Below, in pieces: positions 54,982-64,000 of a stretch of DNA of 64,000 bases (positions within the stretch are counted from its first letter, which is position 1; every line of letters begins with the position of its first letter). Source of the stretch: Luteimonas aestuarii (GTDB lineage: Bacteria > Pseudomonadota > Gammaproteobacteria > Xanthomonadales > Xanthomonadaceae); assembly GCF_004357985.1 (NCBI RefSeq), contig NZ_SMTF01000010.1, forward strand, positions 1 to 64,000, read 5' to 3'. The notes under the pieces are model-generated. The model had not been told where the DNA came from, searched no databases, and was given only the letters and a program-made list of their open reading frames with translations. Position numbers and translations under genes: made by a program.

Positions 54982-56946
54982 ATGGCAGCAGTGGCAGGAT
55001 GGCGGACGCTGGTCGCGGCAAGCGTGCTCGCAGTGTCCATGGCACCCGGTCCGGCGGCACCGGCACCACGGCCGATCACGCCCGCCGACCTGGTCCAGCT
55101 GCACCAGGTCGAGGCCCCGCGCTTCGATCCCGCCGGGCGGCGCGTGGCCTACGTGGTGCGGGCGCATGTCGACGATGCGGACGAACGGAGCAGCCGGATC
55201 CGGATCGTGCCGGCGGAAGGCGCGGGTGACGTGCACGAGGTCCCGACTCCGGACGGTGCGGGCGACCATGCGCCACAGTGGTCGCCGGATGGGCGCTGGC
55301 TCGCCTTCCTGTCCGATCGTGGCGGGACGCAAGACGAGGAGGCCGCCACGCGCGTGTGGCGCATCCCGGCCGAGGGCGGCCAGGCGCAGCCCGTCACCGA
55401 GGCGGGGGTGTCGGTGTCGTCGTTCTGGTGGTCCCCCGACGGGCGTCGCATCGCCTACGCCGCCGAGGACCCGCGCCCCGATCCGGACAAGTCCGGCGAG
55501 GTGGTGGAGGTGGACCGTCACGACCGTTTCGCACGGCTGTGGGTGCACGACATCGATACCGGCGCGGCGCGCGTGCTCACCCCGCCACGCGTGCACGTGC
55601 TGGACGCGGCATGGTCCCCGGACGGCAATCGTTTCGTCTTGCGGGTTGCCGATGCGCCGACGATCAACGACTACTGGTACCGCTCGCGCATCGTCCTGCA
55701 CGATGCCGAAGGCGGCGACCTCGGCCCCACCGTGTTCGCCCGCGCCGCGGCACGCGACCTGGCGTGGTCGCCGGATGGGACGCGGCTGCTGTACTCGGAG
55801 CTGCATGCGCATGCGATGAGCGCCGACGCGATCGTCCACGACCTCGCCACCGGCACCCGTACCGTGGTGGCGCACGACTGGCCGGGCACGACCTGGAACG
55901 TGCGCTGGCGCGACGCTTCGTCGCTCGTCGTACAGGGCCTGCGTGGCGTGCGCAGCGAGTTCCTGGCGGTCGACGCAGACACCGGCCGTGCGCGGATGCT
56001 GGCGCGCGTGCAGTCCGCCGGCAACGGCTTCAGCGTGTCGCCCGATGGCACGATCGCGTACGTGGGCATGGCGTCGGACATGCCCGCGGACATCTGGTTG
56101 CTGCGCGATGGCGATGCCTCCCCGCTGACCCGCAGCCACCCCCAGGTCGCGCAATGGGCGCGCGGCGAAGTGCGCGAGCTGTCGTGGAGCAGTTCGCGCG
56201 ACGGGCTGCCGATCCACGGCGTGCTGGTCTTGCCGCCGGGCGAACGCGAGGGTCCGCTGCCGGCGCTGGTGCAGATCCACGGCGGTCCGGCATGGGCGTG
56301 GTGGTCGGGCTGGATGGGATCGTGGCACGACTGGGGGCAATTCCTGGCGTCGCATGGCTATGCGGTGCTGCTGCCCAACCCGCGGGGCTCGGAAGGCCAG
56401 GGCCAGGCGTTCGCCGAAGCCAGCCGCAACGACTGGGGCGGCGCGGACCTGCAGGACGTCCTGGATGGCGTGGATGTACTCGTGGCCGAGGGCCTCCTCG
56501 ACCCGGCGCGACTGGCCATCGGTGGCTGGAGCTACGGGGGCTATCTGTCTGCGATGGCGGTGGCGAGGACCGATCGCTTCCGTACCGCGATCGTCGGCGC
56601 CGGGGTCAGCGACATCGGTGCGATGGCGCTGACCACCGACACGCCCGACTACCTGCCCGGCTATTTCGGCGATCCCGTCGAGCGGCGCGCGCACTACGAC
56701 CGGCATTCGCCCATCCGCCACGTCGGCCGGATCGCCGTGCCGATGCTGATCCTGCACGGCGACCGGGACACCCGCGTCCCGCTCGACCAGGGCCGGATGC
56801 TGCATCGCGCACTCGCCTTCCAGGGAACGCCGGTGACGATGGTGCGCTACCCAGGCGCGCGCCACTGGCTGAGCGATCGGCGCCAGGAAACCGACCTGCT
56901 CGAGCGCGTGCTCGACTGGCTCGACAGGCACCTGCAGGCGCCCTGA
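54982..56946 (+). CDS. exported S9-family prolyl oligopeptidase
   Basis: The 654-residue protein has a signal peptide (about 1-25), a propeller of WSPDGRW-type repeats (about 30-390) and a C-terminal alpha/beta hydrolase with VQIHGGPAW, nucleophile elbow GGWSYGGYLSAM, acid in LHGDRDTRVP and histidine in ARHWLSD. Such dipeptidyl/acylaminoacyl peptidases cleave peptides in the periplasm. It is divergent from nrdA, with 638 bp between that hold the nrd control region. Confidence 0.9.
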   Translation: MAAVAGWRTLVAASVLAVSMAPGPAAPAPRPITPADLVQLHQVEAPRFDPAGRRVAYVVRAHVDDADERSSRIRIVPAEGAGDVHEVPTPDGAGDHAPQWSPDGRWLAFLSDRGGTQDEEAATRVWRIPAEGGQAQPVTEAGVSVSSFWWSPDGRRIAYAAEDPRPDPDKSGEVVEVDRHDRFARLWVHDIDTGAARVLTPPRVHVLDAAWSPDGNRFVLRVADAPTINDYWYRSRIVLHDAEGGDLGPTVFARAAARDLAWSPDGTRLLYSELHAHAMSADAIVHDLATGTRTVVAHDWPGTTWNVRWRDASSLVVQGLRGVRSEFLAVDADTGRARMLARVQSAGNGFSVSPDGTIAYVGMASDMPADIWLLRDGDASPLTRSHPQVAQWARGEVRELSWSSSRDGLPIHGVLVLPPGEREGPLPALVQIHGGPAWAWWSGWMGSWHDWGQFLASHGYAVLLPNPRGSEGQGQAFAEASRNDWGGADLQDVLDGVDVLVAEGLLDPARLAIGGWSYGGYLSAMAVARTDRFRTAIVGAGVSDIGAMALTTDTPDYLPGYFGDPVERRAHYDRHSPIRHVGRIAVPMLILHGDRDTRVPLDQGRMLHRALAFQGTPVTMVRYPGARHWLSDRRQETDLLERVLDWLDRHLQAP

Positions 56947-57115
56947 TCCATCGCCGCGGGCGGTGTGTTCGCGGCTTGGCCTGAATTCGATGGCATCCGA
57001 CCCACGCGATGCAATCGACAGGCCCTGCCCGGCCCATATTCGAAGTGCAGACAAAGAGCACCCTGCTTTCGACGCCGATCATTGCCAGCCAGCCGAACCA
57101 CTTCCGGGGAACCAC

Positions 57116-59272
57116 ATGACCATCCGCAGCACGCCTCCCCGCCTCGGCGGACATTGTCGCCGCATCCTCGCCGGCGCGATTTCGCTCGTCCTCATCGCGG
57201 GCGCCGCGCATGCGCAGCAGGCGGACCCTGCCACGAGCCGCAGCGCTTCGGACCTGGACCGCGTGGTCGTGACCGCGCCCGACTACGTGCCGTCCGGCAG
57301 CATGACCGCCACCAAGTCCGGCGCGCCGCTGATAGAAACGCCGCAGTCGATCTCGGTGGTGACCCGCGACCAGATCGACCTGCTCGGCTTCACCGACGTG
57401 CAGCAGGCGATCCGCTACACGGCCGGCATCGTCGGCGAGAACTACGGGCCCGACCTGCGCTTCGACTTCCTCACGCTGCGCGGCTTCACCCCCAAGCAGT
57501 ACATCGACGGCCTGCAGGCGCCGATCACCACCACCATCTTCAACGTGGGCGTGGACCTGTATGGGTTCCAGGAAGTGGACGTGCTGAAGGGCCCGGCCGC
57601 GGTGCTGTACGGCAATTCGCCGCCGGGCGGCATCTACAACCTCACCAGCCGTCGCGCGGAGCAGACCTTCGGCGGCGAACTGGGCGTGCGCTTCGGCAAC
57701 GAGGACTACAAGCAGGTGCACGGCACGGTGACCGGCTCGCTGGCCGACGGCCTGGCCGCGCGCGCCACCCTGCTCTACCGCGACCGCGGTTCGCAGACCG
57801 ACCACGTCACCGGCGAGCGCACCTACTTCGCGCCCACCTTCACCTGGGACATCGGCGAGCGCACTTCGCTGACCGGCCTGGCGTACTACCAGAAGGACGC
57901 CAACACCGGCGAGACCAACGGCTACCTGCCGGCCCACGGCACCCGGCTCGGCAATCCCAACGGCGTGATCCCGCGCAGCCGCAACCTCGGCGAGCCGGAC
58001 TACAACCGCTACGACCGCACGCAGAGCGCGATCGGCTGGGACTTCCGCCATGCCTTCAACGACCGCGTGTCGTTCCAGCAGAACGCGAAGTGGTACGACT
58101 ACCAGGAAGAGCGGTTGATCGTGTACTCGGCCGGTTTCCAGGCCGACATGCGCACGGTCAATCGCAACAGCTACCCGTGGGCCGAGGACGTGGAGGGAAT
58201 GGCGATCGACAACCGCTTCAGCTTCGGGTTCGGGCAAGGCGCGCGCCATTCGCTGCTGGTGGGCTACGACTACCGCGAGCTGGAGAACTTCGCGCGCTAC
58301 GGCTTCACCGCCGCACCGCCGCTGGATGCCTTCAACCCGGTGTACGGTGCCTCGCCGATCGTCACCCCGGAGCGCTCGATCGTGTTCAACAACCAGCGTG
58401 TGCGCCAGGGCGGACTCTACGTACAGGACCAGATCAAGGCCGGCAACGTGGTGGCGACCCTGAGCGGCCGCTACGACGACGTCAACCTGCACAACAAGCA
58501 GACCGGCAACACCACCAGGCAGGATGAATTCACCTGGCGGGCGGGGTTGAACTACGTGTTCGACAGTGGCTGGGCACCGTACGTCAGCTACGGCACCTCG
58601 TTCGAGCCCGTGCTCGGTGTCGATTCCGAGACCGGCGAGGAGTTCAAGCCCAGCACCAGTGCACAGGTCGAGGCGGGCGTGAAGTTCGATGCACGCGCGC
58701 TGCCGGCGGGCGTGCGCCTGTTCGCGACCGCGGCGCTGTACCGCATCCAGCAGGACAACCTGGTCAGCCTGCAGTCCGGGCAGACGCCGATGTCAGGCCG
58801 ACAGCTCGGCGAGGTCCAGGTCCAGGGCGCGGAGCTGGAAGTGGTGGCGCGCATCCACGACCGCTGGAGCATCAATGGCTCTTACACCTACACCGATTCG
58901 GAAGTGGTGCGTGACGCGGCCGGCTTCGCGGCGGGCGCACCGCTGCCGACCACGCCCGAACACAAGCTCACCGGCCTGGTCGATTACACCCTGCAGGAAG
59001 GGAGCCTCGCCGGACTCGGCTTCGGCCTGGGAGGTCGTTACCTCAGCAAGTCCGCCGGCAGCCTGCCGGGGCAGTGGAACCCTGAAGTGATCGATACAAA
59101 ATCGACCATGATCTGGGATGCGATCGTCCACTACGACCGCGACAACTGGCGCTTCGCGCTCAATGCCACCAACCTGTTCGACAAGGAGTACGTGGGCCGC
59201 TGTTCGGCCATCGCCAACTGCATCTACGGGCAAGGGCGGCAACTCATGGCCAGCGTGACCTGGCGGCTCTGA
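57116..59272 (+). CDS. TonB-dependent siderophore receptor
   Basis: The ATG at 57116 is preceded by CGGGGA. The 718-residue receptor has a signal ending near AHAQQ, plug motifs IETPQSISVVTRDQIDLLGF and VDVLKGPAAVLYGNSPPGG (siderophore-receptor type) and the barrel end NLFDKEYVGRCSAIANCIYG ... SVTWRL, with the paired cysteines of FhuA/FoxA-like receptors. It probably imports a ferric hydroxamate or similar. I saw no clear Fur box in the 169-bp upstream gap. Confidence 0.92.
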   Translation: MTIRSTPPRLGGHCRRILAGAISLVLIAGAAHAQQADPATSRSASDLDRVVVTAPDYVPSGSMTATKSGAPLIETPQSISVVTRDQIDLLGFTDVQQAIRYTAGIVGENYGPDLRFDFLTLRGFTPKQYIDGLQAPITTTIFNVGVDLYGFQEVDVLKGPAAVLYGNSPPGGIYNLTSRRAEQTFGGELGVRFGNEDYKQVHGTVTGSLADGLAARATLLYRDRGSQTDHVTGERTYFAPTFTWDIGERTSLTGLAYYQKDANTGETNGYLPAHGTRLGNPNGVIPRSRNLGEPDYNRYDRTQSAIGWDFRHAFNDRVSFQQNAKWYDYQEERLIVYSAGFQADMRTVNRNSYPWAEDVEGMAIDNRFSFGFGQGARHSLLVGYDYRELENFARYGFTAAPPLDAFNPVYGASPIVTPERSIVFNNQRVRQGGLYVQDQIKAGNVVATLSGRYDDVNLHNKQTGNTTRQDEFTWRAGLNYVFDSGWAPYVSYGTSFEPVLGVDSETGEEFKPSTSAQVEAGVKFDARALPAGVRLFATAALYRIQQDNLVSLQSGQTPMSGRQLGEVQVQGAELEVVARIHDRWSINGSYTYTDSEVVRDAAGFAAGAPLPTTPEHKLTGLVDYTLQEGSLAGLGFGLGGRYLSKSAGSLPGQWNPEVIDTKSTMIWDAIVHYDRDNWRFALNATNLFDKEYVGRCSAIANCIYGQGRQLMASVTWRL

Positions 59273-59310
59273 TCGCGCATTCCCGGCCCGGTCCGCCGGG
59301 TCATCCCTCG

Positions 59311-59340
59311 GGCAGGCCAGCGATGGCCTGCCTTCCTGTG
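59311..59340 (+). terminator. intrinsic terminator of the siderophore receptor gene
   Basis: GGCAGGCC (59311-59318) pairs with GGCCTGCC (59325-59332) around AGCGAT and is followed by TTCCTGT, 39 bp after the stop. Confidence 0.65.
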
Positions 59341-59651
59341 TGCTGAGGCCGCGTCGGCGCTTCGTCGGATGCCAGGCAGGCGGCCATTCTCCGGTCGTGA
59401 AGACCGGCCGGCCTGCGGGCATTCAACAGGATGGTGGTGACGCATTCCTGCGCATCGGCTGCGCTCGCGCCCTGTCCGACGGATGTGGGCCGCGACCGGA
59501 GGAGACCGAGGATGCCCGCGGCCCGATCCGGGAGGCGCGATGGCTGCTCGCGCAGCGGACGCCGTGCAGGGATGCCCTCGCCTGGGCGTCGAAACGCCGG
59601 GAGAGGGTGGCGGCGACGGCGCAGTGGCGACATGCGGCCCGTATGGCCCGG
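59341..59651. other. 311-bp intergenic region
   Basis: Nothing gene-like, no strong repeat and no promoter pattern is seen between the receptor terminator and the convergent PaiB-like gene. Open frames here are arginine-rich and unconserved in character. Confidence 0.55.
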
Positions 59652-60251
59652 TCAGTCGTTGCGCATCCGGCGCATCCACTCGACCAGGGACGCGTCGGGG
59701 TGCCCGTCGACAATCTCGCCGAACGTCGCAGGTGCTTCGTCCTGCCCGAGCTTGAAGGTCGCATGCGCCTGCACCACATGGGCGCGGAACGCGATGATGT
59801 GCTGGCGCAACTGGTCGTAGCGCGGACCCATGCGTTCGACGGTCCACGGCGCATCGTGGACGGCCTCCAGGTGCCGGGCGAGGCGGACCAGCGACGCGTC
59901 GGTTTCGTCCGGCACGAACTCGACCCGCACGTCGAACCGGGCCACCGCGTAGTTCCAGGTCGGGCCCCAGTCCGGCTTCGACACCAGCCGTGGCGTGATG
60001 TAGCCCTGCGGCCCGTTGAACAGCAGCAGGGCGCGCGGCGCATGGCGCAGCGTTTCGACAAGCGGGTTGCGCAGCGCGAGGTGCCCGAACAGCGCCACGA
60101 TGCGGCCATCGCCATCGCCATCGCATTCGGCCAGCAGCGGCAGCGGCGTCGCGGGGGCATCCCCTGTGCGTGGGACCACCCAGGCCAGCGGATGCCGGCG
60201 CACCAGCGCGAGGACGTCGGCGTGGTTGCGCGGATCGAACGGGGCGCTCAT
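59652..60251 (-). CDS. FMN-binding negative regulator (PaiB family)
   Basis: The 199-residue protein starts MSAPFDPRNHADVLALVRRHP and shows PaiB-type features: HPLAWVVPR, GHLALRNPLVETL, GPQGYITPRL, NYAVARFDVRV and the C-terminal FKLGQDEAPATFGEIVDG. PaiB folds as a split-barrel flavin protein and represses protease and sporulation genes in Bacillus. Here its ATG overlaps the esterase stop by 4 bp, so it may be a flavin reductase or regulator working with the esterase. Confidence 0.85.
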   Translation of the reverse strand: MSAPFDPRNHADVLALVRRHPLAWVVPRTGDAPATPLPLLAECDGDGDGRIVALFGHLALRNPLVETLRHAPRALLLFNGPQGYITPRLVSKPDWGPTWNYAVARFDVRVEFVPDETDASLVRLARHLEAVHDAPWTVERMGPRYDQLRQHIIAFRAHVVQAHATFKLGQDEAPATFGEIVDGHPDASLVEWMRRMRND

Positions 60252-61222
60252 GCCAGGCCCAGTTGCTGCCGCAACCAGGCGGCTGCGTCGTCGATCGCGT
60301 GGCCCGCCAGCGGCGCGATCGACATCGCTTCCAGGAAGCTGTGCGTCGCGCCACGGTAGGTGCGCGCGTCGGTGTCCACGCCCGCTTCGCGCAGCGCCTC
60401 GGCCATGGCATGGTTGCCATCGGCCAGGATGTCGCATTCGGCAATCGCCATGAAGGCTGGCGGCAAGCCGCGCAGGTCGGCCAGCAGCGGCATTGCAAGC
60501 GGATCCCGGCGATCGTCGTCGCTGCGCAGGTAGTTGTCCCAGAAGCGCTGCATCTCGCCGGACTCGAGCATGTAGTCCGGGCCATCGTAGCGGTCCCACG
60601 AAGCCGTGCGGCGGTCGGTGTACACGCCATAGTTGAGCAGCATCGCCGACAGCATTGCGTGTCCCGCTGCCCGCAGGTGCAGCTGGCTGGCAACCGACAG
60701 GTTCGCGCCCGCCGAGTCGCCGCCAATCGCCATTCGCGAGGATTCGATCCCGTGCGCGTCGCCATGCCCGCGAAGCCAGCCGATCACATCGACGGTCTCC
60801 TCCAGCGCGCGCGGGAACCTGGCTTCGGGCGACAGGCTGTAGTCCACCGCCACCACGGCCACGCCGGCGCGCGCTGCGTATTCGCGCATGAGGCGGTCGT
60901 GGGTATCGATGCTGAACATGGTCCAGCCGCCGCCGTGCAGGTAGACCAGCGCCGGCAGCGTGGTGCCGGCGACAGGCCTCAGGATGCGGATGCGTGTCTG
61001 CAGCGCGCCCACGTGGAGCTCTTCGACGGAGGCCATGCCAGGCCCACCCGCGCTCCACTGCGCGCGCACCGCTTCGGCAATGCGGCGCGCCTCGGGCAGC
61101 GAGGCGGACGGCAGTTCGGGATACGCCGCGTAACCGGCGTTCATGCGCTGCAGGAACAGGCGGATCCGCGGATCGACGTCGTCTTGCGGGCCCTTGCCCG
61201 TTTGCGCGCTGGCGTTGTCCAT
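60248..61222 (-). CDS. alpha/beta hydrolase, HSL-type esterase
   Basis: GGGGAGGA precedes the ATG at 61222. The 324-residue protein is in the hormone-sensitive-lipase group: oxyanion motif YLHGGGWT, nucleophile GGDSAGANLS, acid in AIAECDILADG and histidine in GATHSFLEA. It should hydrolyse short acyl esters in the cytoplasm. It is divergent from the AraC regulator at 61394, which is a likely activator, with a 171-bp shared control region. Confidence 0.9.
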   Translation of the reverse strand: MDNASAQTGKGPQDDVDPRIRLFLQRMNAGYAAYPELPSASLPEARRIAEAVRAQWSAGGPGMASVEELHVGALQTRIRILRPVAGTTLPALVYLHGGGWTMFSIDTHDRLMREYAARAGVAVVAVDYSLSPEARFPRALEETVDVIGWLRGHGDAHGIESSRMAIGGDSAGANLSVASQLHLRAAGHAMLSAMLLNYGVYTDRRTASWDRYDGPDYMLESGEMQRFWDNYLRSDDDRRDPLAMPLLADLRGLPPAFMAIAECDILADGNHAMAEALREAGVDTDARTYRGATHSFLEAMSIAPLAGHAIDDAAAWLRQQLGLA

Positions 61223-61393
61223 GCCGTCCTCCCCGTGGAGCGGCCACGTTAGCGTCGGAGGCGCTGCGATGGCGACCGGGACAGGCCGAAGACTCTCGCG
61301 GTTGGGCCAGATAGGCGTGCGTGCGGGCGGATGCGCTTGCGGTGTCCCTCCGGTTGCGGTGTGATCGGATGACGGAGGCGAACCCACGGGGCC

Positions 61394-62152
61394 ATGAAGC
61401 ACAGCCAGGACTATCCACTGAAGGCCAGGCCCATGATCGGACTCGAGGACGAGTATCCGGCCGGCTTCGTCGATCCCCGGCACTGCCATGAACATGCGCA
61501 GTTCCTGTACGCCTCGTCCGGGGTGATGTCGGTGGTCACGCCGCACACCAGCTTCGTGATCCCGCCGCAGCGCGCCGTCTGGCTGCCGGCCGGGATGATG
61601 CACGAGGTGTCCTGCCGCGGCGCCGTATCGCTGCGTACGCTGTACATCGATCCCGCGCACGACACCGACCCCGGCAGCTGTCGCGTGCTGGAGGTCTCCG
61701 ACTTCCTGAAGGCATTGGTACTGGAAGTGGTGAAATTCCCCACCGAGTACGACCTGGAGGGCCGCGAAGGCAGGATCGCGTGGTTGCTGCTCGACGAGAT
61801 CCGGCAGATGCCGAATGCGCCCTACCACGTGCCGATGCCCTCCGACCCGCGCCTGGTGCGCGTGTGCCAGGCGATCATCGCCAACCCCGCGGACCAGCGC
61901 GACATCGATGCATGGTCGGTGCTGATCGGCATGAGCCGGCGCACCTTCACCCGTGCCTTCAAGCAGGAACTGGGCATGGGCTTCGCCCTATGGCGGCAAC
62001 AGGTGCGGCTGATGGAAGCGGTGTCGCTGCTGGCCGCGGGCCGCTCGATCACCTCGGTCGCGCTGGACGTCGGCTACGAAAGCCCCAGCGCATTCACCGC
62101 GATGTTCCACCGCGCCTTCGGCGAGCCGCCCAGCGTGTACGTCGTGCGCTGA
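61394..62152 (+). CDS. AraC-family regulator with cupin sensor domain
   Basis: The 252-residue protein has an N-terminal cupin (about 15-95: DPRHCHEHAQFLYASSGVM, WLPAGMMHEV) and a C-terminal AraC double helix-turn-helix (about 150-252: SVLIGMSRRTFTRAFKQELG, SVALDVGYESPSAFTAMFHR, FGEPPSVY). It is divergent from the esterase-PaiB pair and probably controls it in response to a small ligand. Confidence 0.9.
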   Translation: MKHSQDYPLKARPMIGLEDEYPAGFVDPRHCHEHAQFLYASSGVMSVVTPHTSFVIPPQRAVWLPAGMMHEVSCRGAVSLRTLYIDPAHDTDPGSCRVLEVSDFLKALVLEVVKFPTEYDLEGREGRIAWLLLDEIRQMPNAPYHVPMPSDPRLVRVCQAIIANPADQRDIDAWSVLIGMSRRTFTRAFKQELGMGFALWRQQVRLMEAVSLLAAGRSITSVALDVGYESPSAFTAMFHRAFGEPPSVYVVR

Positions 62153-62190
62153 CGCATTGGTGAGCGCAGTCGGTCGGGTTGATGCCGGGC

Positions 62191-62952
62191 TCAGGCGCCG
62201 AGCAACAGGGGCAAGGCGTCGCCTGCCGTCGCGCGCCAGCTGACATCGACATCGTCGGACAGCGCGGTGCGTTCGGGGTTGATCTCGACGACCGTCGCGC
62301 CGCTGCGCCTGGCCAGTGCAGGCAGGCCCGCGGCCGGATGCACCAGGCCGGAAGTGCCGACCACCAGCATCAGCATGCAATCGCGCGCGGCATCGGTGGC
62401 CACCTGCCAGGCGTCATCCGGCAGGGCTTCGCCGAACCAGACCACGCCGGGGCGGATGCCGCCGCCGCAGTACGCGCATGCCATCGGCGCGATGCGTTGC
62501 GCAGCGGGATCCAATGGCGGCAACCCGCCCTCGTGCCCACTGCCGCAATCGAAGCAGCGCAAGGCGAACAGGCTGCCGTGCACGTGCGCATCGACGACGC
62601 TGCCTGCGCGCTCGTGAAGGTCATCGACGTTCTGGGTGACGAGGGTGACGCGCGACGTGCGGCGCGCCGGTTCCGCCAGCGCGCGGTGGCCGGCATGCGG
62701 TTGCGCATCGCGCACCAGCGCCATCCGCCAGCGGTACCACGCCCAGACCAGTGCGGCGTCCGCGCGCCAGGCCTCGGCGGTCGCCAGTTGCATCGGGTCG
62801 AAGCGCGACCACAGGTCGTGTTGGGTGCCGCGGAAGGTCGGCACGCCGCTTTCGGCCGACATGCCGGCGCCGGTCAGCACGCAGATGCGGCCATCGTGCG
62901 AGATCGCGTCGCGAACCGCATTGGCGATCGCCGGTGGTGGCGGCATCGCCAT
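62191..62952 (-). CDS. cobB: NAD-dependent protein deacylase (sirtuin, SIRT5-like)
   Basis: The 253-residue protein has GAGMSAESGVPTFRG, TQNVDDLHERAG (catalytic His lies shortly after, in HVHGS), zinc cysteines CFDC and CAYC, and VVGTSGLVHPA. The tyrosine and arginine of WYRWR (Y-x2-R) are the SIRT5/CobB pair that reads succinyl or malonyl groups. Its ATG and the ZapE stop share one base (TGATG), so the two are translated together. Confidence 0.92.
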   Translation of the reverse strand: MAMPPPPAIANAVRDAISHDGRICVLTGAGMSAESGVPTFRGTQHDLWSRFDPMQLATAEAWRADAALVWAWYRWRMALVRDAQPHAGHRALAEPARRTSRVTLVTQNVDDLHERAGSVVDAHVHGSLFALRCFDCGSGHEGGLPPLDPAAQRIAPMACAYCGGGIRPGVVWFGEALPDDAWQVATDAARDCMLMLVVGTSGLVHPAAGLPALARRSGATVVEINPERTALSDDVDVSWRATAGDALPLLLGA

Positions 62953-64000
62953 CAGGCGCGATGCTGCGCGGCCAGGTACTCGGCGCTCTGCATTTCCACC
63001 AGGCGTGACGCGGTGCGCTCGAAGGCGCCGGCCAGGCGCTCGCCGGCGTACAGCGCGTGCGGCGCGGCATCGGCGGTGCAGACCAGGTTGACGTGGCGGT
63101 CGTAGAGCTCATCGACCAGGGTGACGAAGCGGCGCGCGGCATCGTTGCGCGTCTCGCCCAGCACCGGGATGCCGCCCAGCAGCACGGTGTGGAACTCGCG
63201 CGAGATCTCGATGTAGTCGGTCGCGCCGCGCGGGCCTTCGCACAGGGCGTCGAAATCGAACCACGCCATGTCCTTGCAGCGGGCGCGCACCGCGATGCGG
63301 CGGCCGTCGATGTCGATGCCGGCGTCGCGATTGGCATCGTCGCCGCCCAGTTCATGCCAGCGCGATTCGAGCCAGGCGTCGCTGGCGTCGTCCAGCGGCG
63401 CGCGATACACCGGTGAACGGGTCAGTGCGCGCAGGCGGTAGTCGACGTCGCTGTCGAGGAACACCACGTCGCAATGTTGCTGGACGAGCGCGATCGCCGG
63501 CAGGAAGCGCGCGCGCTGCAGGCCATCCTTGTACAGGTCCTGCGGGTCGACGTTGGACGTGGTGACCAGCACGATGCCTTCGGCGAACATGCGCTCCAGC
63601 AGGCGGCCCAGCAGCATTGCATCGCCGATGTCGCTGACGAAGAACTCGTCCAGCACCAGCACGCGCAGGTGGCGCCGCCAGCCGCGCACGATCGCCGCCA
63701 GCGGATCGGCCTCGCCGGCGTGTTCGCGCAGTTGCTCGTGTACGCCGCGCATGAAGCGGTGGAAGTGCGTGCGGCGCTTGCCGTTGCCGTCGCCACGCCC
63801 GGCGCTGACGCCATGCAGGTCCGCCGAACGCACGTCCGGAAGCGTCAATCCCGCAAAGAACAGATCGACCAGGAAGGTCTTGCCGCGCCCCACCCCGCCC
63901 CACAGGTACAGGCCCATCGGTGCAGCCGCGCGCTCGCGTCCCAGCAGCTTGCCCAGCAGGCTGCGCGGCTGCGGCTGCAGCAGCGCTTCGTGCAATCCAT
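62952..64000 (-). CDS. zapE: cell division ATPase ZapE (5' end outside the window)
   Basis: The frame runs to the right edge, with 349 residues visible. Walker A is GGVGRGKTFLVDLF, Walker B VLVLDEFFVSDIGDAMLL, then LVTTSNVDPQDLYKDGLQRA, and the C-terminal DIDGRRI...WFDFDALCEGPRGATDYIEI of the AFG1/ZapE family. ZapE is an ATPase recruited to the Z ring during late division and stress. A TTG at 63995 is in frame, but the true start should lie upstream of the window. Confidence 0.92.
   Translation of the reverse strand, partial: GLHEALLQPQPRSLLGKLLGRERAAAPMGLYLWGGVGRGKTFLVDLFFAGLTLPDVRSADLHGVSAGRGDGNGKRRTHFHRFMRGVHEQLREHAGEADPLAAIVRGWRRHLRVLVLDEFFVSDIGDAMLLGRLLERMFAEGIVLVTTSNVDPQDLYKDGLQRARFLPAIALVQQHCDVVFLDSDVDYRLRALTRSPVYRAPLDDASDAWLESRWHELGGDDANRDAGIDIDGRRIAVRARCKDMAWFDFDALCEGPRGATDYIEISREFHTVLLGGIPVLGETRNDAARRFVTLVDELYDRHVNLVCTADAAPHALYAGERLAGAFERTASRLVEMQSAEYLAAQHRA

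Noticed and set aside
56947..57115. Fur box before the siderophore receptor
   Set aside because: No GATAATGATAATCATTATC-like 19-mer could be found by eye.
59301..59633. 110-residue open frame on the minus strand
   Set aside because: Arginine/proline-rich with no ribosome-binding site; it overlaps the receptor terminator.

Overview
The window is GC-rich, densely coded chromosomal DNA of a Xanthomonadaceae/Lysobacteraceae gammaproteobacterium (Lysobacter, Luteimonas, Pseudoxanthomonas or a relative). The pointers are a monomeric NADP isocitrate dehydrogenase, class Ia nrdAB, HrpB, TatD, long-form QueF, a Xanthomonas-type attC consensus and many GTCATCCC-type and CCCCCACCCC-type dispersed repeats. 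This placement is an inference from gene content and repeat style. No tRNA, rRNA, CRISPR array or complete insertion sequence was seen.

Layout. 1-4734: the end of a TonB-type protein, then a leftward six-gene operon (two small membrane proteins, a 66-residue XRE regulator, a lipoprotein peptidase-like hydrolase and an ABC-2 exporter) behind two near-identical 18-bp dyads that look like the XRE operators. 4741-14246: M50 metallopeptidase, ferredoxin-NADP reductase, a second ABC-2 exporter, an OmpA-like lipoprotein, TatD and HrpB; hrpB carries two in-frame insertions of a dispersed repeat. 14332-21608: a response-regulator/histidine-kinase hybrid, RluE-like synthase, an exported methyltransferase, monomeric Icd, a lipoprotein, a LysM protein and QueF.

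21609-24705 is the accessory island: about 1 kb of mosaic repeats, then a three-cassette integron array without an integrase (two good attC sites and one degenerate end). Its first cassette encodes an AbiJ-family abortive-infection protein with a TTG start. The array abuts the stop codon of an M20 amidohydrolase (24711-26027) that has a paralogue next to it.

27815-45102 is a catabolic region: a CitE/HpcH-type lyase, a sodium symporter fused to a periplasmic domain, a LysR regulator, a TonB-dependent receptor, then five nearly contiguous genes (serine hydrolase, ribokinase-type kinase, barrel plus formylglycine-generating-enzyme-like fusion, ThuA plus PQQ-propeller plus cytochrome c fusion, GH127-like hydrolase) and a class III CoA transferase. 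It looks like an uptake-and-breakdown locus for an unidentified sugar conjugate, and it is my candidate for an undescribed pathway.

45118-64000: an MscS-like protein, a ricin-like plus di-haem oxidoreductase lipoprotein, class I aldolase, DUF2789 protein, YciA-type thioesterase, then nrdA-nrdB. The nrd operon has a sigma70-like promoter covered by two NrdR-type boxes 32 bp apart, and a cobalamin riboswitch in its leader, which predicts a second, B12-dependent ribonucleotide reductase elsewhere in the genome. After this come an S9 peptidase, a siderophore-type receptor, a PaiB-like protein with an HSL-type esterase divergent from an AraC regulator, a SIRT5-like sirtuin, and ZapE cut by the right edge.
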